Below are positions 55,838 to 64,000 of a stretch of 64,000 nt of DNA, in pieces (positions within the stretch are counted from its first letter, which is position 1; the number at the start of each line of letters is the position of its first letter). The notes below the pieces were generated by a model. It saw only the letters and a program-made list of their open reading frames with translations, was not told the origin of the DNA and ran no database searches. Origin of the DNA: Marinobacter sp. F4218 (lineage in GTDB: Bacteria; Pseudomonadota; Gammaproteobacteria; Pseudomonadales; Oleiphilaceae); contig NZ_JAHZIL010000003.1 in the NCBI RefSeq assembly GCF_019443085.1, positions 868,001 to 932,000 on the forward strand, in the 5' to 3' direction. Position numbers and translations under genes: made by a program.

Positions 55838-58800
55838 TTTACAGCCTCCTGAACAGTGTCATTGCCTTCGCCATCGAGCCAGTCGACGTTGTGCATCTTG
55901 CGCACCACCACGAATTCGTCGCGGTTGGAGCCGACGGTGCCGTAGTAGTTGAACCCGTAGGAATACTGGGCGTAACCGCCGATCATGTGGGTCGGTTTCG
56001 GGCAGACCCGGGTGACCGAGTTGTGGATACCACCCCGGGTGCCGGTGATTTCCGATCCGGGCACGTTCACGATCCGCTCCTGGGCGTGGTACATCATCAC
56101 CATGCCGGGCATTACCCGCTGGCTCACCACGGCCCGGGCCGCAATGGCACCGTTGGCGTTGAACAGCTCGATCCAGTCGTTGTCCTCGATGCCCATGTCC
56201 CTGGCATCATCCTCGCTCAGCCACACGATGGGACCACCGCGGGAGAGGGTCAGCATCAGCAGGTTGTCGCTGTAGGTGCTGTGGATGCCCCATTTCTGGT
56301 GCGGCGTGATCCAGTTCAGCGCTTTCTCCGGGTTACCGTTGCTGCGCTGGTTGAGCATGCTGCCGACGGCCTTGGTGTTGATAGGCGGCCGGTAAACCAG
56401 CAGGCTTTCACCGAAGGCGCGCATCCACTCGTGGTCCTGGTAGAACTGCTGACGGCCGGTCAGGGTGCGCCAGGGAATCAGCTCGTGGACGTTGGTGTAT
56501 CCGGCGTTGTAGGACACGTGCTCGTCTTCGAGGCCAGACCAGGTCGGGCTGGAGATGATCTTGCGCGGCTGCGCCACAATGTCCCGGAAGCGGATTTTCT
56601 CCTCTTCCTTGTTGGTGGCCAGGTGGGTGTGGTCCAGACCGGTCATCTCGGACAGCGCAGCCCAGGCTTTGACCGCCACCTGGCCGTTGGTTTCCGGTGC
56701 CAGGGTCAGGATCACTTCCGCCGCATCGATGGCGGACTCGATCTTCGGACGACCCGCGTTGGCACCGTCGATGTGGGTGTAGTTCAGCTCCTTGAGGAAG
56801 TTCACTTCCTTCTCGGTGTTCCAGCTGATGCCCTTGCCACCGTTACCCAGCTTGTCCATCAGCGGGCCAAGCGAGCTGAAACGGGCGTAGGTGTTCGGGT
56901 AGTCCCGCTCCACGGTGATGAAGCTGGGGGCGGTCTTGCCGGGGATCAGGTCGCACTCGCCCCGCTTCCAGTCCTTCACGTCAAACGGCTGGCCCAGCTC
57001 GGCCGGGGCGTCATGCAACAGTGGCAGGGTAACCACGTCTTTCTCGACACCGAGGTGGCCCTCGGCGGCTTTCGAGAAGGACTTGGCGATGCCCTTGTAG
57101 ATCTCCCAGTCGCTGCGGGCTTCCCAGGCCGGATCGGTGGCGGCGGTCAGCGGGTGAATAAACGGATGCATGTCCGAGGTATTCAGGTCGTTCTTCTCAT
57201 ACCAGGTGGCCGTCGGCAGAACGATGTCGGAATACAGGCAGGTGGTGGACATGCGGAAGTCCAGGGTCACCAGCAGGTCGAGCTTGCCTTCCGGCGCCTC
57301 GTCATGCCATTTCACCTCTTCCGGCTTCGCGCCACCTTCATGGCCAAGATCCTTGCCCTGCAGGCCATTCGTGGTACCCAGAAGGTACTTCAGCATGTAC
57401 TCATGGCCCTTGCCGGACGAACCCAGCAGGTTGGAGCGCCAGATGAACAGGTTGCGCGGGTGGTTCTGGGGCGCTTCCGGATCCTCACTGGCGAAGGCCA
57501 GGGAACCGTCCTTCATGGACTGCGCCACATAATCCGCCACCTCCATGCCGGCCTTTTCCGCCTCGGCGGCAATGCCCAGCGGGTTACGGTTGAGCTGAGG
57601 CGCGGAGGGCAACCAGCCCATGCGCTCGGCACGCACGTTGTAATCAATCAGGCTGCCACCGAATTTGGACTTGTCCGCCAGCGGCGACAGGATTTCGTCC
57701 ACACCCAGTTTCTCGTAGCGCCACTGACCGGAATGGGCGTAGAAGAAGGAGGTGGAGTTCATGTGCCGCGGCGGACGCTGCCAGTCCAGGCCAAACGCCA
57801 GCGGCTGCCAGCCGGTCTGCGGGCGCAGTTTCTCCTGGCCGACATAGTGGCTCCAGCCACCACCGCTCTGGCCAACGCAGCCACACATGATCAGCATATT
57901 GATCAGGCCGCGGTAGTTCATGTCCATGTGGTACCAGTGGTTCATACCGGCCCCGACGATGACCATGGAACGGCCCTTGGTCTTGTCGGCGTTATCGGCG
58001 AACTCACGGGCGATGCGAATCACTTTCTCGGCCGGAACGCCGGTGATCTTTTCCTGCCAGGCCGGCGTGTACGGCTTCACCTCGTCGTAGGACGTCGCGC
58101 CGTCCTCCTCGCCCAGGCCCCGGCTGATGCCGTAGTTGGCGACCATCAGGTCGTAGACCGTCACTACACGACCCTCGGAGCCGTCCGCCAGCTGCACCTT
58201 GCGGGTGCCCAGTTTGTGCTTGAGGATGTCCTTGATCTCGACGTGCTGGAAATGGTCATGCTCGATGCCGCCGAAATACGGGAAGGCAACATCGACGACC
58301 TCGTCGTGCTTCTCGACCATCGACAGCTGCAGATTGACGTCGGAACCCTTGGCGGTTTGCTTCAGGTTCCACTTGCCCTTCTCGCCCCAGCGATAGCCGA
58401 TGGAGCCATTGGGAGCGGTGAGCTCGCCGGAGGCCTCGTCAATGGCGATGGTTTTCCACTCGGGGTTGTTCTCTTCACCAAGGCCATCCACCAGGTCACT
58501 GGCGCGCAGGAACCGGCCCGGCACATAGCTGCCGTCGTCCTTCTCATCGAGCATGACCAGGTACGGCATGTCGGTGTAACGGCGTACGTAGTCGGTGAAA
58601 TACTCGCTGGGCTTGTCGACATGAAACTCCTTCAGGATCACGTGGCCCATGGCCATGCCCAGCGCGGCGTCGGTGCCCTGCTTCGGGTTCAGCCACTCAT
58701 CGGACAGCTTGGACACTTCCGCGTAGTCCGGCGTGATGGCGACGGTCTTGGTGCCCTTGTAGCGAACCTCGGTGAAGAAGTGCGCATCCGGGGTCCGGGT

Positions 58801-59577
58801 CTGGGGCACGTTGGAGCCCCAGGCGATGATGTAGCCGGAGTTGTACCAGTCGGCGGACTCGGGCACGTCGGTCTGCTCGCCCCAGGTTTGCGGCGAGGCC
58901 GGAGGCAGGTCGCAGTACCAGTCGTAGAAACTCATGCACACGCCACCGATCAGCGACAGGTAGCGGCTACCGGCGGCGTAGGACACCATCGACATGGCGG
59001 GAATCGGGGAGAAACCGATGATGCGGTCCGGACCGTGCTGCTTTGCGGTGTAGACGTTGGACGCACCGATCAGCTCGTTGACTTCGTCCCAGCTGGAACG
59101 CACGAAGCCGCCCATGCCACGGCGAGGTTTGTACTCGGCGGTCTTCTTGGGATCTTCGACAATCGAGGCCCAGGCTTCGACCGGATCGTTATGCTGTGCT
59201 TTCGCCGCGCGCCAGAGTTTCATCAGGTGCTTGCGCATCAACGGGTACTTCAGGCGGTTGGCGCTGTACATGTACCAGGAGTAGCTGGCGCCACGAGGAC
59301 AGCCGCGAGGCTCATGGTTGGGCAGGTCGGCACGGGTACGGGGGTAATCGGTCTGCTGGGTTTCCCAGGTGACCAGACCGTTCTTGACGTAGATTTTCCA
59401 GCTGCAGGAACCGGTGCAGTTGACGCCGTGGGTGGAGCGGACAATCTTGTCGTGCTGCCAGCGTTTGCGGTAGCTGTCTTCCCAGTCGCGGGAGACATCG
59501 TGGGTTTCACCGTACCCGTTGGCGAACGGCTCGCGCTTCTTCCTGAAGTAGTTCAGCTTGTCGATCAAATGACTCAT
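55834..59577 (-). CDS. narG: Respiratory nitrate reductase alpha subunit
   Basis: 1247 residues, full length. Membrane-bound molybdenum enzyme reducing nitrate to nitrite in the cytoplasm. The FS0 cluster site is STHGVNCTGSCSWK (His50 and cysteines 54, 58), RGCPRG follows, and the molybdenum-ligand aspartate is D223 in YCDLPPASPQTWGEQTD. No twin-arginine motif at the start beyond the relict seen in other NarG. Start ATG 59577 has GGAGAGAGACC. First gene of narGHJI-ppiC. Confidence 0.98.
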   Translation of the reverse strand: MSHLIDKLNYFRKKREPFANGYGETHDVSRDWEDSYRKRWQHDKIVRSTHGVNCTGSCSWKIYVKNGLVTWETQQTDYPRTRADLPNHEPRGCPRGASYSWYMYSANRLKYPLMRKHLMKLWRAAKAQHNDPVEAWASIVEDPKKTAEYKPRRGMGGFVRSSWDEVNELIGASNVYTAKQHGPDRIIGFSPIPAMSMVSYAAGSRYLSLIGGVCMSFYDWYCDLPPASPQTWGEQTDVPESADWYNSGYIIAWGSNVPQTRTPDAHFFTEVRYKGTKTVAITPDYAEVSKLSDEWLNPKQGTDAALGMAMGHVILKEFHVDKPSEYFTDYVRRYTDMPYLVMLDEKDDGSYVPGRFLRASDLVDGLGEENNPEWKTIAIDEASGELTAPNGSIGYRWGEKGKWNLKQTAKGSDVNLQLSMVEKHDEVVDVAFPYFGGIEHDHFQHVEIKDILKHKLGTRKVQLADGSEGRVVTVYDLMVANYGISRGLGEEDGATSYDEVKPYTPAWQEKITGVPAEKVIRIAREFADNADKTKGRSMVIVGAGMNHWYHMDMNYRGLINMLIMCGCVGQSGGGWSHYVGQEKLRPQTGWQPLAFGLDWQRPPRHMNSTSFFYAHSGQWRYEKLGVDEILSPLADKSKFGGSLIDYNVRAERMGWLPSAPQLNRNPLGIAAEAEKAGMEVADYVAQSMKDGSLAFASEDPEAPQNHPRNLFIWRSNLLGSSGKGHEYMLKYLLGTTNGLQGKDLGHEGGAKPEEVKWHDEAPEGKLDLLVTLDFRMSTTCLYSDIVLPTATWYEKNDLNTSDMHPFIHPLTAATDPAWEARSDWEIYKGIAKSFSKAAEGHLGVEKDVVTLPLLHDAPAELGQPFDVKDWKRGECDLIPGKTAPSFITVERDYPNTYARFSSLGPLMDKLGNGGKGISWNTEKEVNFLKELNYTHIDGANAGRPKIESAIDAAEVILTLAPETNGQVAVKAWAALSEMTGLDHTHLATNKEEEKIRFRDIVAQPRKIISSPTWSGLEDEHVSYNAGYTNVHELIPWRTLTGRQQFYQDHEWMRAFGESLLVYRPPINTKAVGSMLNQRSNGNPEKALNWITPHQKWGIHSTYSDNLLMLTLSRGGPIVWLSEDDARDMGIEDNDWIELFNANGAIAARAVVSQRVMPGMVMMYHAQERIVNVPGSEITGTRGGIHNSVTRVCPKPTHMIGGYAQYSYGFNYYGTVGSNRDEFVVVRKMHNVDWLDGEGNDTVQEAVK

Positions 59578-59650
59578 GGTCTCTCTCCGGATCGTTGTTC
59601 CGATTTGAGACCATTGTGTGTGAGAAAATCCCCGAAATCTGCGTGGTTAC

Positions 59651-59684
59651 TACCTCATAACCTGCCCCTACCTCACTGGTGGTA
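59651..59684. promoter_or_regulatory. NarL-type heptamers upstream of narG
   Basis: TACCTCA at 59651-59657 and a facing pair TACCTCA-CT-GGTGGTA at 59669-59684. The latter has the 7-2-7 spacing bound by NarL/NarP, with 6 of 7 and 5 of 7 matches to TACYYMT. Located 92-107 bp upstream of the narG ATG. Confidence 0.55.
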
Positions 59685-59690
59685 GGGCGC

Positions 59691-60959
59691 TCATATCCCC
59701 CGGTGGAGAAAGGACCGGCGTTCACGATGGCGGCTGTCCCGGGCGAACATCCACAGGCAGCCGGCCAGCAGGGCAAACAGAATCATGAACACCGCGGTAC
59801 GGATACCCAGCCAGTGGTTCACGGCGCCGAAAATCACCGGCAGCAGAAAAGCAACGGAGCAGGCGCCAACCAGCAGGAGACCGGCCACCAGGGCCGCGGA
59901 GGAAGTGCTGCCCAGAATCGCCAGCCGCTGCAGACTGCCCATGGCACAGCCGAGGGCAAGCCCCAGCGCCACCACGAACAGGGCCTCGACGAACAGGGGT
60001 AACGCGAACTCCAGTTCAATGACGGTCTCGCCGCCCCGGATGAACAACGTCATCGGTGGGTAGGAAAGCACAAACAGGGAGATCAGGCAGGCCACCAGCG
60101 ATCGGCTGATGACGGCAGCCGACCCGTACCGGTCTGACAGCGCGCCGCCCACGATCTGAGCCAGGGCCCCCGGCACCACGAACCACTGCGACAGCCGGGC
60201 ACCGGTCTGGACGTCCAGTCGGAACTGGGAGGACAAATAGTCGGGCAACCAGAGTGCCAGGGCAAAAAAACTGCCCGCAACCACGCCGAAAAAGGCACAG
60301 ACCTGCCAGCGGCGATTCAGCGCGATGGTAGCAAACCGCTTGCCCAGCCTGACCGGGGAACCGGCGTCCGCGCCGGCGTCATCCGACGACGTTAACATCA
60401 CCATCAGGACCAGAATCAGGAGCAGTGCCACCAGGTACGCCAGGGCGACTCCCCGCCAGGAAAAGGCCTCGTGAAACAACGGAACCAGATAGTAATTGAA
60501 TCCGGCGCCAGTAACGCCACTTCCGAAAACCCCCAGCACAAGCCCCAGACGTGCGGGCCGACAGTGGCCGGTAACAAACTGCAGGCCGGCGCAATAAAAG
60601 CCGCCCGCCAGGCCAAGCCCCCCCGCAGCCACCAGGTACCCGACATAACTCCTCGTCACCAGCAAAAGCATCATGCAGAGCGCCAACCCCGCCAGGCATA
60701 ACAGCATGACCCGGCGCGCTCCGACGTTCTGTGCCGCCAGCCCGGCGGGGATCGCCAGGAAGGCACTGACCGCCATGGGCATCGCCAGCAGGAAGCCAAA
60801 CTGGAGGCTGGTCAGCGCCAACTCCGCCCGCACGTGCACGCCGGCCACGGCAAACAATGTCCAGCAGCCGGATGCAATAACAAACCCCATCAGCGCAAGC
60901 GGAAGGACAACGGCCAGCGAGGTCAGCCGGTCCTCCTCACGTTCCCAATCAGCCGTCAT
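59691..60959 (-). CDS. MFS transporter, atypical NarK-like
   Basis: 422 residues from ATG 60959 (CAGGGAGAGCCATCT upstream), twelve helices. Its position directly before narG argues for nitrate/nitrite traffic. The first nitrate-signature region, which in NarK reads GFGGGNFAxSM, here is GLAGGFYCAGLQFVTGHC and the second, in GLVLGVFGSGVTGAGFNYYL, is also changed. So it is an MFS member with a weak NarK signature, perhaps for nitrite export or another anion. A longer reading to 61019 has no ribosome-binding site. Confidence 0.65.
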   Translation of the reverse strand: MTADWEREEDRLTSLAVVLPLALMGFVIASGCWTLFAVAGVHVRAELALTSLQFGFLLAMPMAVSAFLAIPAGLAAQNVGARRVMLLCLAGLALCMMLLLVTRSYVGYLVAAGGLGLAGGFYCAGLQFVTGHCRPARLGLVLGVFGSGVTGAGFNYYLVPLFHEAFSWRGVALAYLVALLLILVLMVMLTSSDDAGADAGSPVRLGKRFATIALNRRWQVCAFFGVVAGSFFALALWLPDYLSSQFRLDVQTGARLSQWFVVPGALAQIVGGALSDRYGSAAVISRSLVACLISLFVLSYPPMTLFIRGGETVIELEFALPLFVEALFVVALGLALGCAMGSLQRLAILGSTSSAALVAGLLLVGACSVAFLLPVIFGAVNHWLGIRTAVFMILFALLAGCLWMFARDSRHRERRSFLHRGI

Positions 60960-61043
60960 AGATGGCTCTCCCTGCAAAACCCAACTTTCAGTTTCATCTT
61001 TTGCCCTGTAAACGGTCAAAGACTATGATGGGCTATCGCCTCT

Positions 61044-61072
61044 TGGGGTAAGTGACTATTCTCAAGGAGGTA
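61044..61072. promoter_or_regulatory. Two NarL-like heptamers before narX
   Basis: TGGGGTA (61044-61050) and GGAGGTA (61066-61072) each match AKRRGTA at 6 of 7, in the 127-bp divergent gap with the transporter. Chance matches are possible, as GGAGG may simply be a distant ribosome-binding site. Confidence 0.35.
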
Positions 61073-61086
61073 GAAAACACGACCCA

Positions 61087-63018
61087 ATGCCGTCATCAAC
61101 TACCTTGAAGGCTGATGCTTCCGGCATCGTGTCAGGGCAACCGACAAGACGATTATTGATGAAATCCAGAACATCTCTCGTGAACCGGCTCTCGGTTGTG
61201 GTCGGAGCCATTATACTGACCGCTCTGGTGAGCATGGCCGCCACCCTCGCCGTGTCCAAAAGCATCGAAGGCAATGCAACGGCCATAAATCAGGCCGGCG
61301 CACTCCGGATGGGGGCCTTTCAGCTGCTGTCGAGGGCGGCTGGCTCCCGCGACCATGAGCGCGATAACGAGGCTTTTCAGGCGCTGACCGAGAAGTACAT
61401 GGCGCGCCTGGTTAATGTTGGTATTATCCAGGCCATACCCGACAATACCGAGCACCCGTTGGCGCGGCAGTACCAGTCGATCCTGGATACCTGGCAGTCC
61501 AACCTGCAGCCAGCCCTGAAAAATCATGATCCCGGATCGCTGGTGAGTGCCCAACTGATTTCCGCGACGGACACCTACGTTCGCGAGGTGGACCAGCTGG
61601 TCACCATGCTTGAAGAGCGCACGGAAGCCCGGATCGATCTGCTGCACATGATCCAGATCATCAGTCTCGCGTTCTCCATCCTGATTATTCTCGCCCTGTT
61701 CATTGACATGAAAAACCGGGTGTTGCGTCCGCTGCGAAAACTCGTCGACATTGCCGACGCTGTCCGGCAACACGACTTTTCTCACAAGGCTCAATTGAGA
61801 GGCTCCGATGAGCTGGCCCAGCTTGGCGATGCCTTCGACCAGATGACGAGTGAGCTGGCCCTGACCTATCACGAACTGGAGGAACGCGTCCGGACCAAAA
61901 CCGATGAGCTGGAAAAGAGCAACGCGGCCTTGCAGCTCCTTCATACCGCCAGTCATGGCCTGTTCGCCAATCACGACCTGTGCGACGGCGCCGTGCCCAT
62001 GCTCCAGCAACTGGAGCAGTTGCTCGGTATTGGCCCGATCCAGATCTACCTTCATGACCGGGACTCTTCCCAGCCCATTCAGGCCGTCACCACCGCGACC
62101 CGGGAGCGCCCCTTCTATTGCCGGGACCACCACTGCAACGCCTGCCTGGTGCAACCCGAGCAGTACGAAGACCTACCGATTGAAAACAATGACGGCCGCC
62201 GCCTGTTGCTGCCCATCCGCACCCCCGGACATCTGCTGGGGACACTGGAAGTCTGGTACCCTGTCCAGATGGATCTGGCACCGACCGCCCGCCAGCTGCT
62301 GGAAATCCTGAGCGATCAGCTGGCCACCGCAATCTTCCTCGAGCGGCAGATTACCGAGGAGCAGCAGCTGACCCTGGCGGAAGAACGCACGGTTATCGCC
62401 CGGGAGCTGCACGACTCACTGGCGCAGTCGCTGTCCTACCTGAAGATGCAGGTAGCGCGCCTGCGCAGGCTCAACATCACCGGCGAGCAAGAGGCGACCC
62501 ACGAGGCCATCCTGGATGAACTCAGCATGGGCCTGAACAGCGCCTACCGGCAACTGCGCGAGTTGCTGACCACCTTCCGGCTGAAGCTGGACACCCCGGA
62601 TCTGTCTTCCGCGCTCAAACACACCGTTGAAGAATTTTCAGAACGGCTCGGCAAGCCGGTGCAACTGGTCTACAACCTGCCGCCGAATACGCTGTCGCCC
62701 AATGAGGAAATACATACCCTCCAGATTGTTCGGGAAGGGCTTGCCAACGCCGTAAAGCATGCCGACGCCAGCGAAGTTGAAGTCGATATAATCTTCGAGT
62801 CACCGAAAGTGAAAGCCCGGATCCGTGACAACGGCAGAGGCCTGCCCGAGGGCGACCAGCCCATCAATCATTATGGAATGGTCATCATGCAGGATCGCGC
62901 CCGAACACTGGGTGGGCAGGTACGGGTTCAGAACCGGGAGGAAGGCGGTGTGGAAGTGTCATTGTCTTTCATCCCGAAAAGCCGGAACCTTATCCCGACC
63001 GAAGTCTCCAGCGCCTGA
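61087..63018 (+). CDS. narX: Nitrate/nitrite sensor histidine kinase NarX
   Basis: 643 residues. First membrane helix [20 protein letters not shown], the nitrate-binding P-box [16 protein letters not shown], a second helix near residue 205, HAMP, then a GAF-like part with the cysteines [14 protein letters not shown] seen in NarX, and the kinase: H-box [18 protein letters not shown]-box [15 protein letters not shown] and G1 DNGRGL. Autophosphorylates on the histidine and signals to NarL. ATG 61087 is used; ATG 61159 would match E. coli NarX length better, but has a weaker ribosome-binding site. Confidence 0.93.
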   Translation: MPSSTTLKADASGIVSGQPTRRLLMKSRTSLVNRLSVVVGAIILTALVSMAATLAVSKSIEGNATAINQAGALRMGAFQLLSRAAGSRDHERDNEAFQALTEKYMARLVNVGIIQAIPDNTEHPLARQYQSILDTWQSNLQPALKNHDPGSLVSAQLISATDTYVREVDQLVTMLEERTEARIDLLHMIQIISLAFSILIILALFIDMKNRVLRPLRKLVDIADAVRQHDFSHKAQLRGSDELAQLGDAFDQMTSELALTYHELEERVRTKTDELEKSNAALQLLHTASHGLFANHDLCDGAVPMLQQLEQLLGIGPIQIYLHDRDSSQPIQAVTTATRERPFYCRDHHCNACLVQPEQYEDLPIENNDGRRLLLPIRTPGHLLGTLEVWYPVQMDLAPTARQLLEILSDQLATAIFLERQITEEQQLTLAEERTVIARELHDSLAQSLSYLKMQVARLRRLNITGEQEATHEAILDELSMGLNSAYRQLRELLTTFRLKLDTPDLSSALKHTVEEFSERLGKPVQLVYNLPPNTLSPNEEIHTLQIVREGLANAVKHADASEVEVDIIFESPKVKARIRDNGRGLPEGDQPINHYGMVIMQDRARTLGGQVRVQNREEGGVEVSLSFIPKSRNLIPTEVSSA

Positions 63019-63083
63019 TCCGGACCACACACACGGGCGGCCTCCAAGCACGCCGGAACGCAGAAAAGGAAACCAGAGTAACC

Positions 63084-63740
63084 ATGTCAGATATACCCGC
63101 AAGCATTCTGCTGATTGATGATCATCCGCTTCTGCGCCAGGGCATCAAGCAGCTGATCGAAATGGAAGACGATATGGAAGTGGTTGGTGAAGCCAACAAC
63201 GCTTCAGACGGCATTCGCCTGGCCACGGAAATCGAGCCGGACCTGATCCTGATGGATCTGAACATGCCCGAGATGAACGGCATCGAAGCCCTTGAGAAAC
63301 TGCGGCAACAGAACATCAGTTCCCGGATCATCATGTTCACTGTCTCCGATCACGAGGATGATGTGGTAGCCGCGCTGCGCGCAGGCGCTGACGGCTACCT
63401 GCTCAAGGATATGGAACCGGAGGATATGATCCGGCAGCTGCACCAGGCCGCCGTCGGCAAGATGGTGATCAGCGAGCGCCTCACCACACTGCTGGCCCAG
63501 GCCCTGCGCTCCAACAAGCCGCAGCAGGCTTCGCGCCCGGACTTCGACAGCCTGACACCCCGGGAAAAGGATATCCTCCGCCTGATTGCCGAGGGGCTCT
63601 CCAACAAGATGATCGGCCGCAAACTGGACATAAGCGACGGCACCGTGAAGGTGCACGTGAAGCACCTGCTGAAAAAGCTGAACCTGCGCTCCCGGGTGGA
63701 AGTGGCGGTCTGGGCCGTGGAAGAAGGTCTGCACCGCTGA
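63084..63740 (+). CDS. narL: Response regulator NarL
   Basis: 218 residues. Receiver domain with [17 protein letters not shown], phospho-acceptor D58 in [13 protein letters not shown] and the conserved Lys in [12 protein letters not shown], followed by a LuxR-type HTH ([21 protein letters not shown], then [18 protein letters not shown]). Binds TACYYMT heptamers such as those before narG. 65 bp after narX; ATG after AAACCAGAGTAACC. Confidence 0.96.
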   Translation: MSDIPASILLIDDHPLLRQGIKQLIEMEDDMEVVGEANNASDGIRLATEIEPDLILMDLNMPEMNGIEALEKLRQQNISSRIIMFTVSDHEDDVVAALRAGADGYLLKDMEPEDMIRQLHQAAVGKMVISERLTTLLAQALRSNKPQQASRPDFDSLTPREKDILRLIAEGLSNKMIGRKLDISDGTVKVHVKHLLKKLNLRSRVEVAVWAVEEGLHR

Positions 63741-63755
63741 GGGAAGCCGGCCCAA

Positions 63756-63842
63756 AGAAGGGGTCAAATGAAAGCCTTCATCTGACCCCAACTTCACCGC
63801 CACCCGGGGATCTGAAGAAAGCCTTCTTCTGACCCCACTTTC
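63756..63842. repeat. Two tandem copies of a palindromic element after narL
   Basis: Copy 1 (63760-63789) pairs GGGGTCAAATGAA with TTCATCTGACCCC around AGCC. Copy 2 (about 63807-63835) repeats the pattern: GAAGAA-AGCC-TTCTTC followed by TGACCCC, and both are trailed by CnACTTTCACC-like sequence. The tandem hairpins may end the narXL transcript, although the T-run is absent. They look like members of a dispersed repeat family. Confidence 0.65.
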
Positions 63843-63847
63843 ACCCC

Positions 63848-63861
63848 CTGAGTTATATCAA
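63848..63861. promoter_or_regulatory. Candidate FNR/DNR box before the last gene
   Basis: CTGAG-TTAT-ATCAA matches TTGAT-N4-ATCAA at 8 of 10, 57 bp before the ATG at 63918, a normal activator distance. Confidence 0.5.
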
Positions 63862-63917
63862 AGCCCCCAAACCAGTTTTCCCCTACCCTGCCTCCGTCCC
63901 AGATAACGGAGCCGACG

Positions 63918-64000
63918 ATGCACCTTTCGTTACCCAAACTGACCGCGTTCCCCGCACACCACCCATTACTCGACCAGTCCCTGACGGTACTCCGGGAATA
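63918..64000 (+). CDS. Start of an unknown gene, cut off by window edge
   Basis: Only 27 residues are visible, MHLSLPKLTAFPAHHPLLDQ then SLTVLRE. ATG 63918 has GGAG six bases upstream and an FNR-like box in front, so a real, anaerobically controlled gene is likely. Too short to identify a family. Confidence 0.5.
   Translation, partial: MHLSLPKLTAFPAHHPLLDQSLTVLRE

Noticed and set aside
55891..59685. Plus-strand open frame of 1264 codons opposite narG
   Set aside because: An antisense frame kept open by GC-rich codon bias. narG motifs on the minus strand are complete, and this frame shows no domain or sensible start.

Overview
The window is one chromosomal stretch of a marine gammaproteobacterium, almost certainly Marinobacter or a close relative. 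The main reasons are a wax ester synthase/acyltransferase (30528-31964) that closely resembles my memory of Marinobacter WS/DGAT proteins, a DesT/DesC/DesB-type desaturase locus, a complete set of nitrate-, nitric oxide- and nitrous oxide-reductase genes, and uniformly GC-rich, densely packed genes. No rRNA, tRNA, insertion sequence, prophage or CRISPR array was seen.

Left part (1-35 kb), mostly housekeeping. A minus-strand tkt-epd-pgk operon is followed by a plus-strand methyl-cycle unit: an ArsR-methyltransferase regulator of SahR type, metK, ahcY and metF. The regulator gene and metK each have an almost identical 20-bp inverted repeat in front. Next come a secreted sulfatase, a glutamine-type ABC importer (glnHPQ) with a good sigma-54 promoter match, a decayed DUF2505 gene, bioA-rsmE, a DUF445 membrane protein, an HDOD protein, a YihY-type membrane protein, a FadL-type porin, a 2-hydroxyacid dehydrogenase, thiopurine methyltransferase and the conserved stress trio yeaG-yeaH-spoVR. 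A TrpB2-type enzyme, lrgAB, and the lipid block (wax ester synthase, desT, desC, desB) follow. Two long hairpin-forming intergenic elements lie at about 15.5 and 22.6 kb.

Right part (35-64 kb), a nitrogen-oxide respiration island. It holds NsrR (NO sensor), two small membrane-protein genes, the Fe-S/di-iron repair protein YtfE overlapping a quinol-type NO reductase, moaA, a membrane-anchored AraC regulator, a periplasmic DUF6448 protein, nosRZDFYL (minus strand), a small unknown protein, a DGC-domain protein, a DNR-type Crp/Fnr regulator, a PpiC isomerase, narGHJI (minus strand), an unusual NarK-like MFS transporter, and narXL. NarXL (nitrate), DNR/FNR-type regulators (NO or low oxygen) and NsrR (NO) with their candidate sites give a coherent regulatory layer. 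Nitrate to nitrite, NO to N2O and N2O to N2 are encoded; no nitrite reductase (nirS or nirK) is present, so it must lie elsewhere or be missing.

Most genes belong to known families. The less explained parts are the AraC/DUF6448 pair beside nosL, the DNR/DGC/small-protein block upstream of nosR, the atypical NarK, and several palindromic elements. A new gene begins at 63918 behind an FNR-like box and runs off the right edge.
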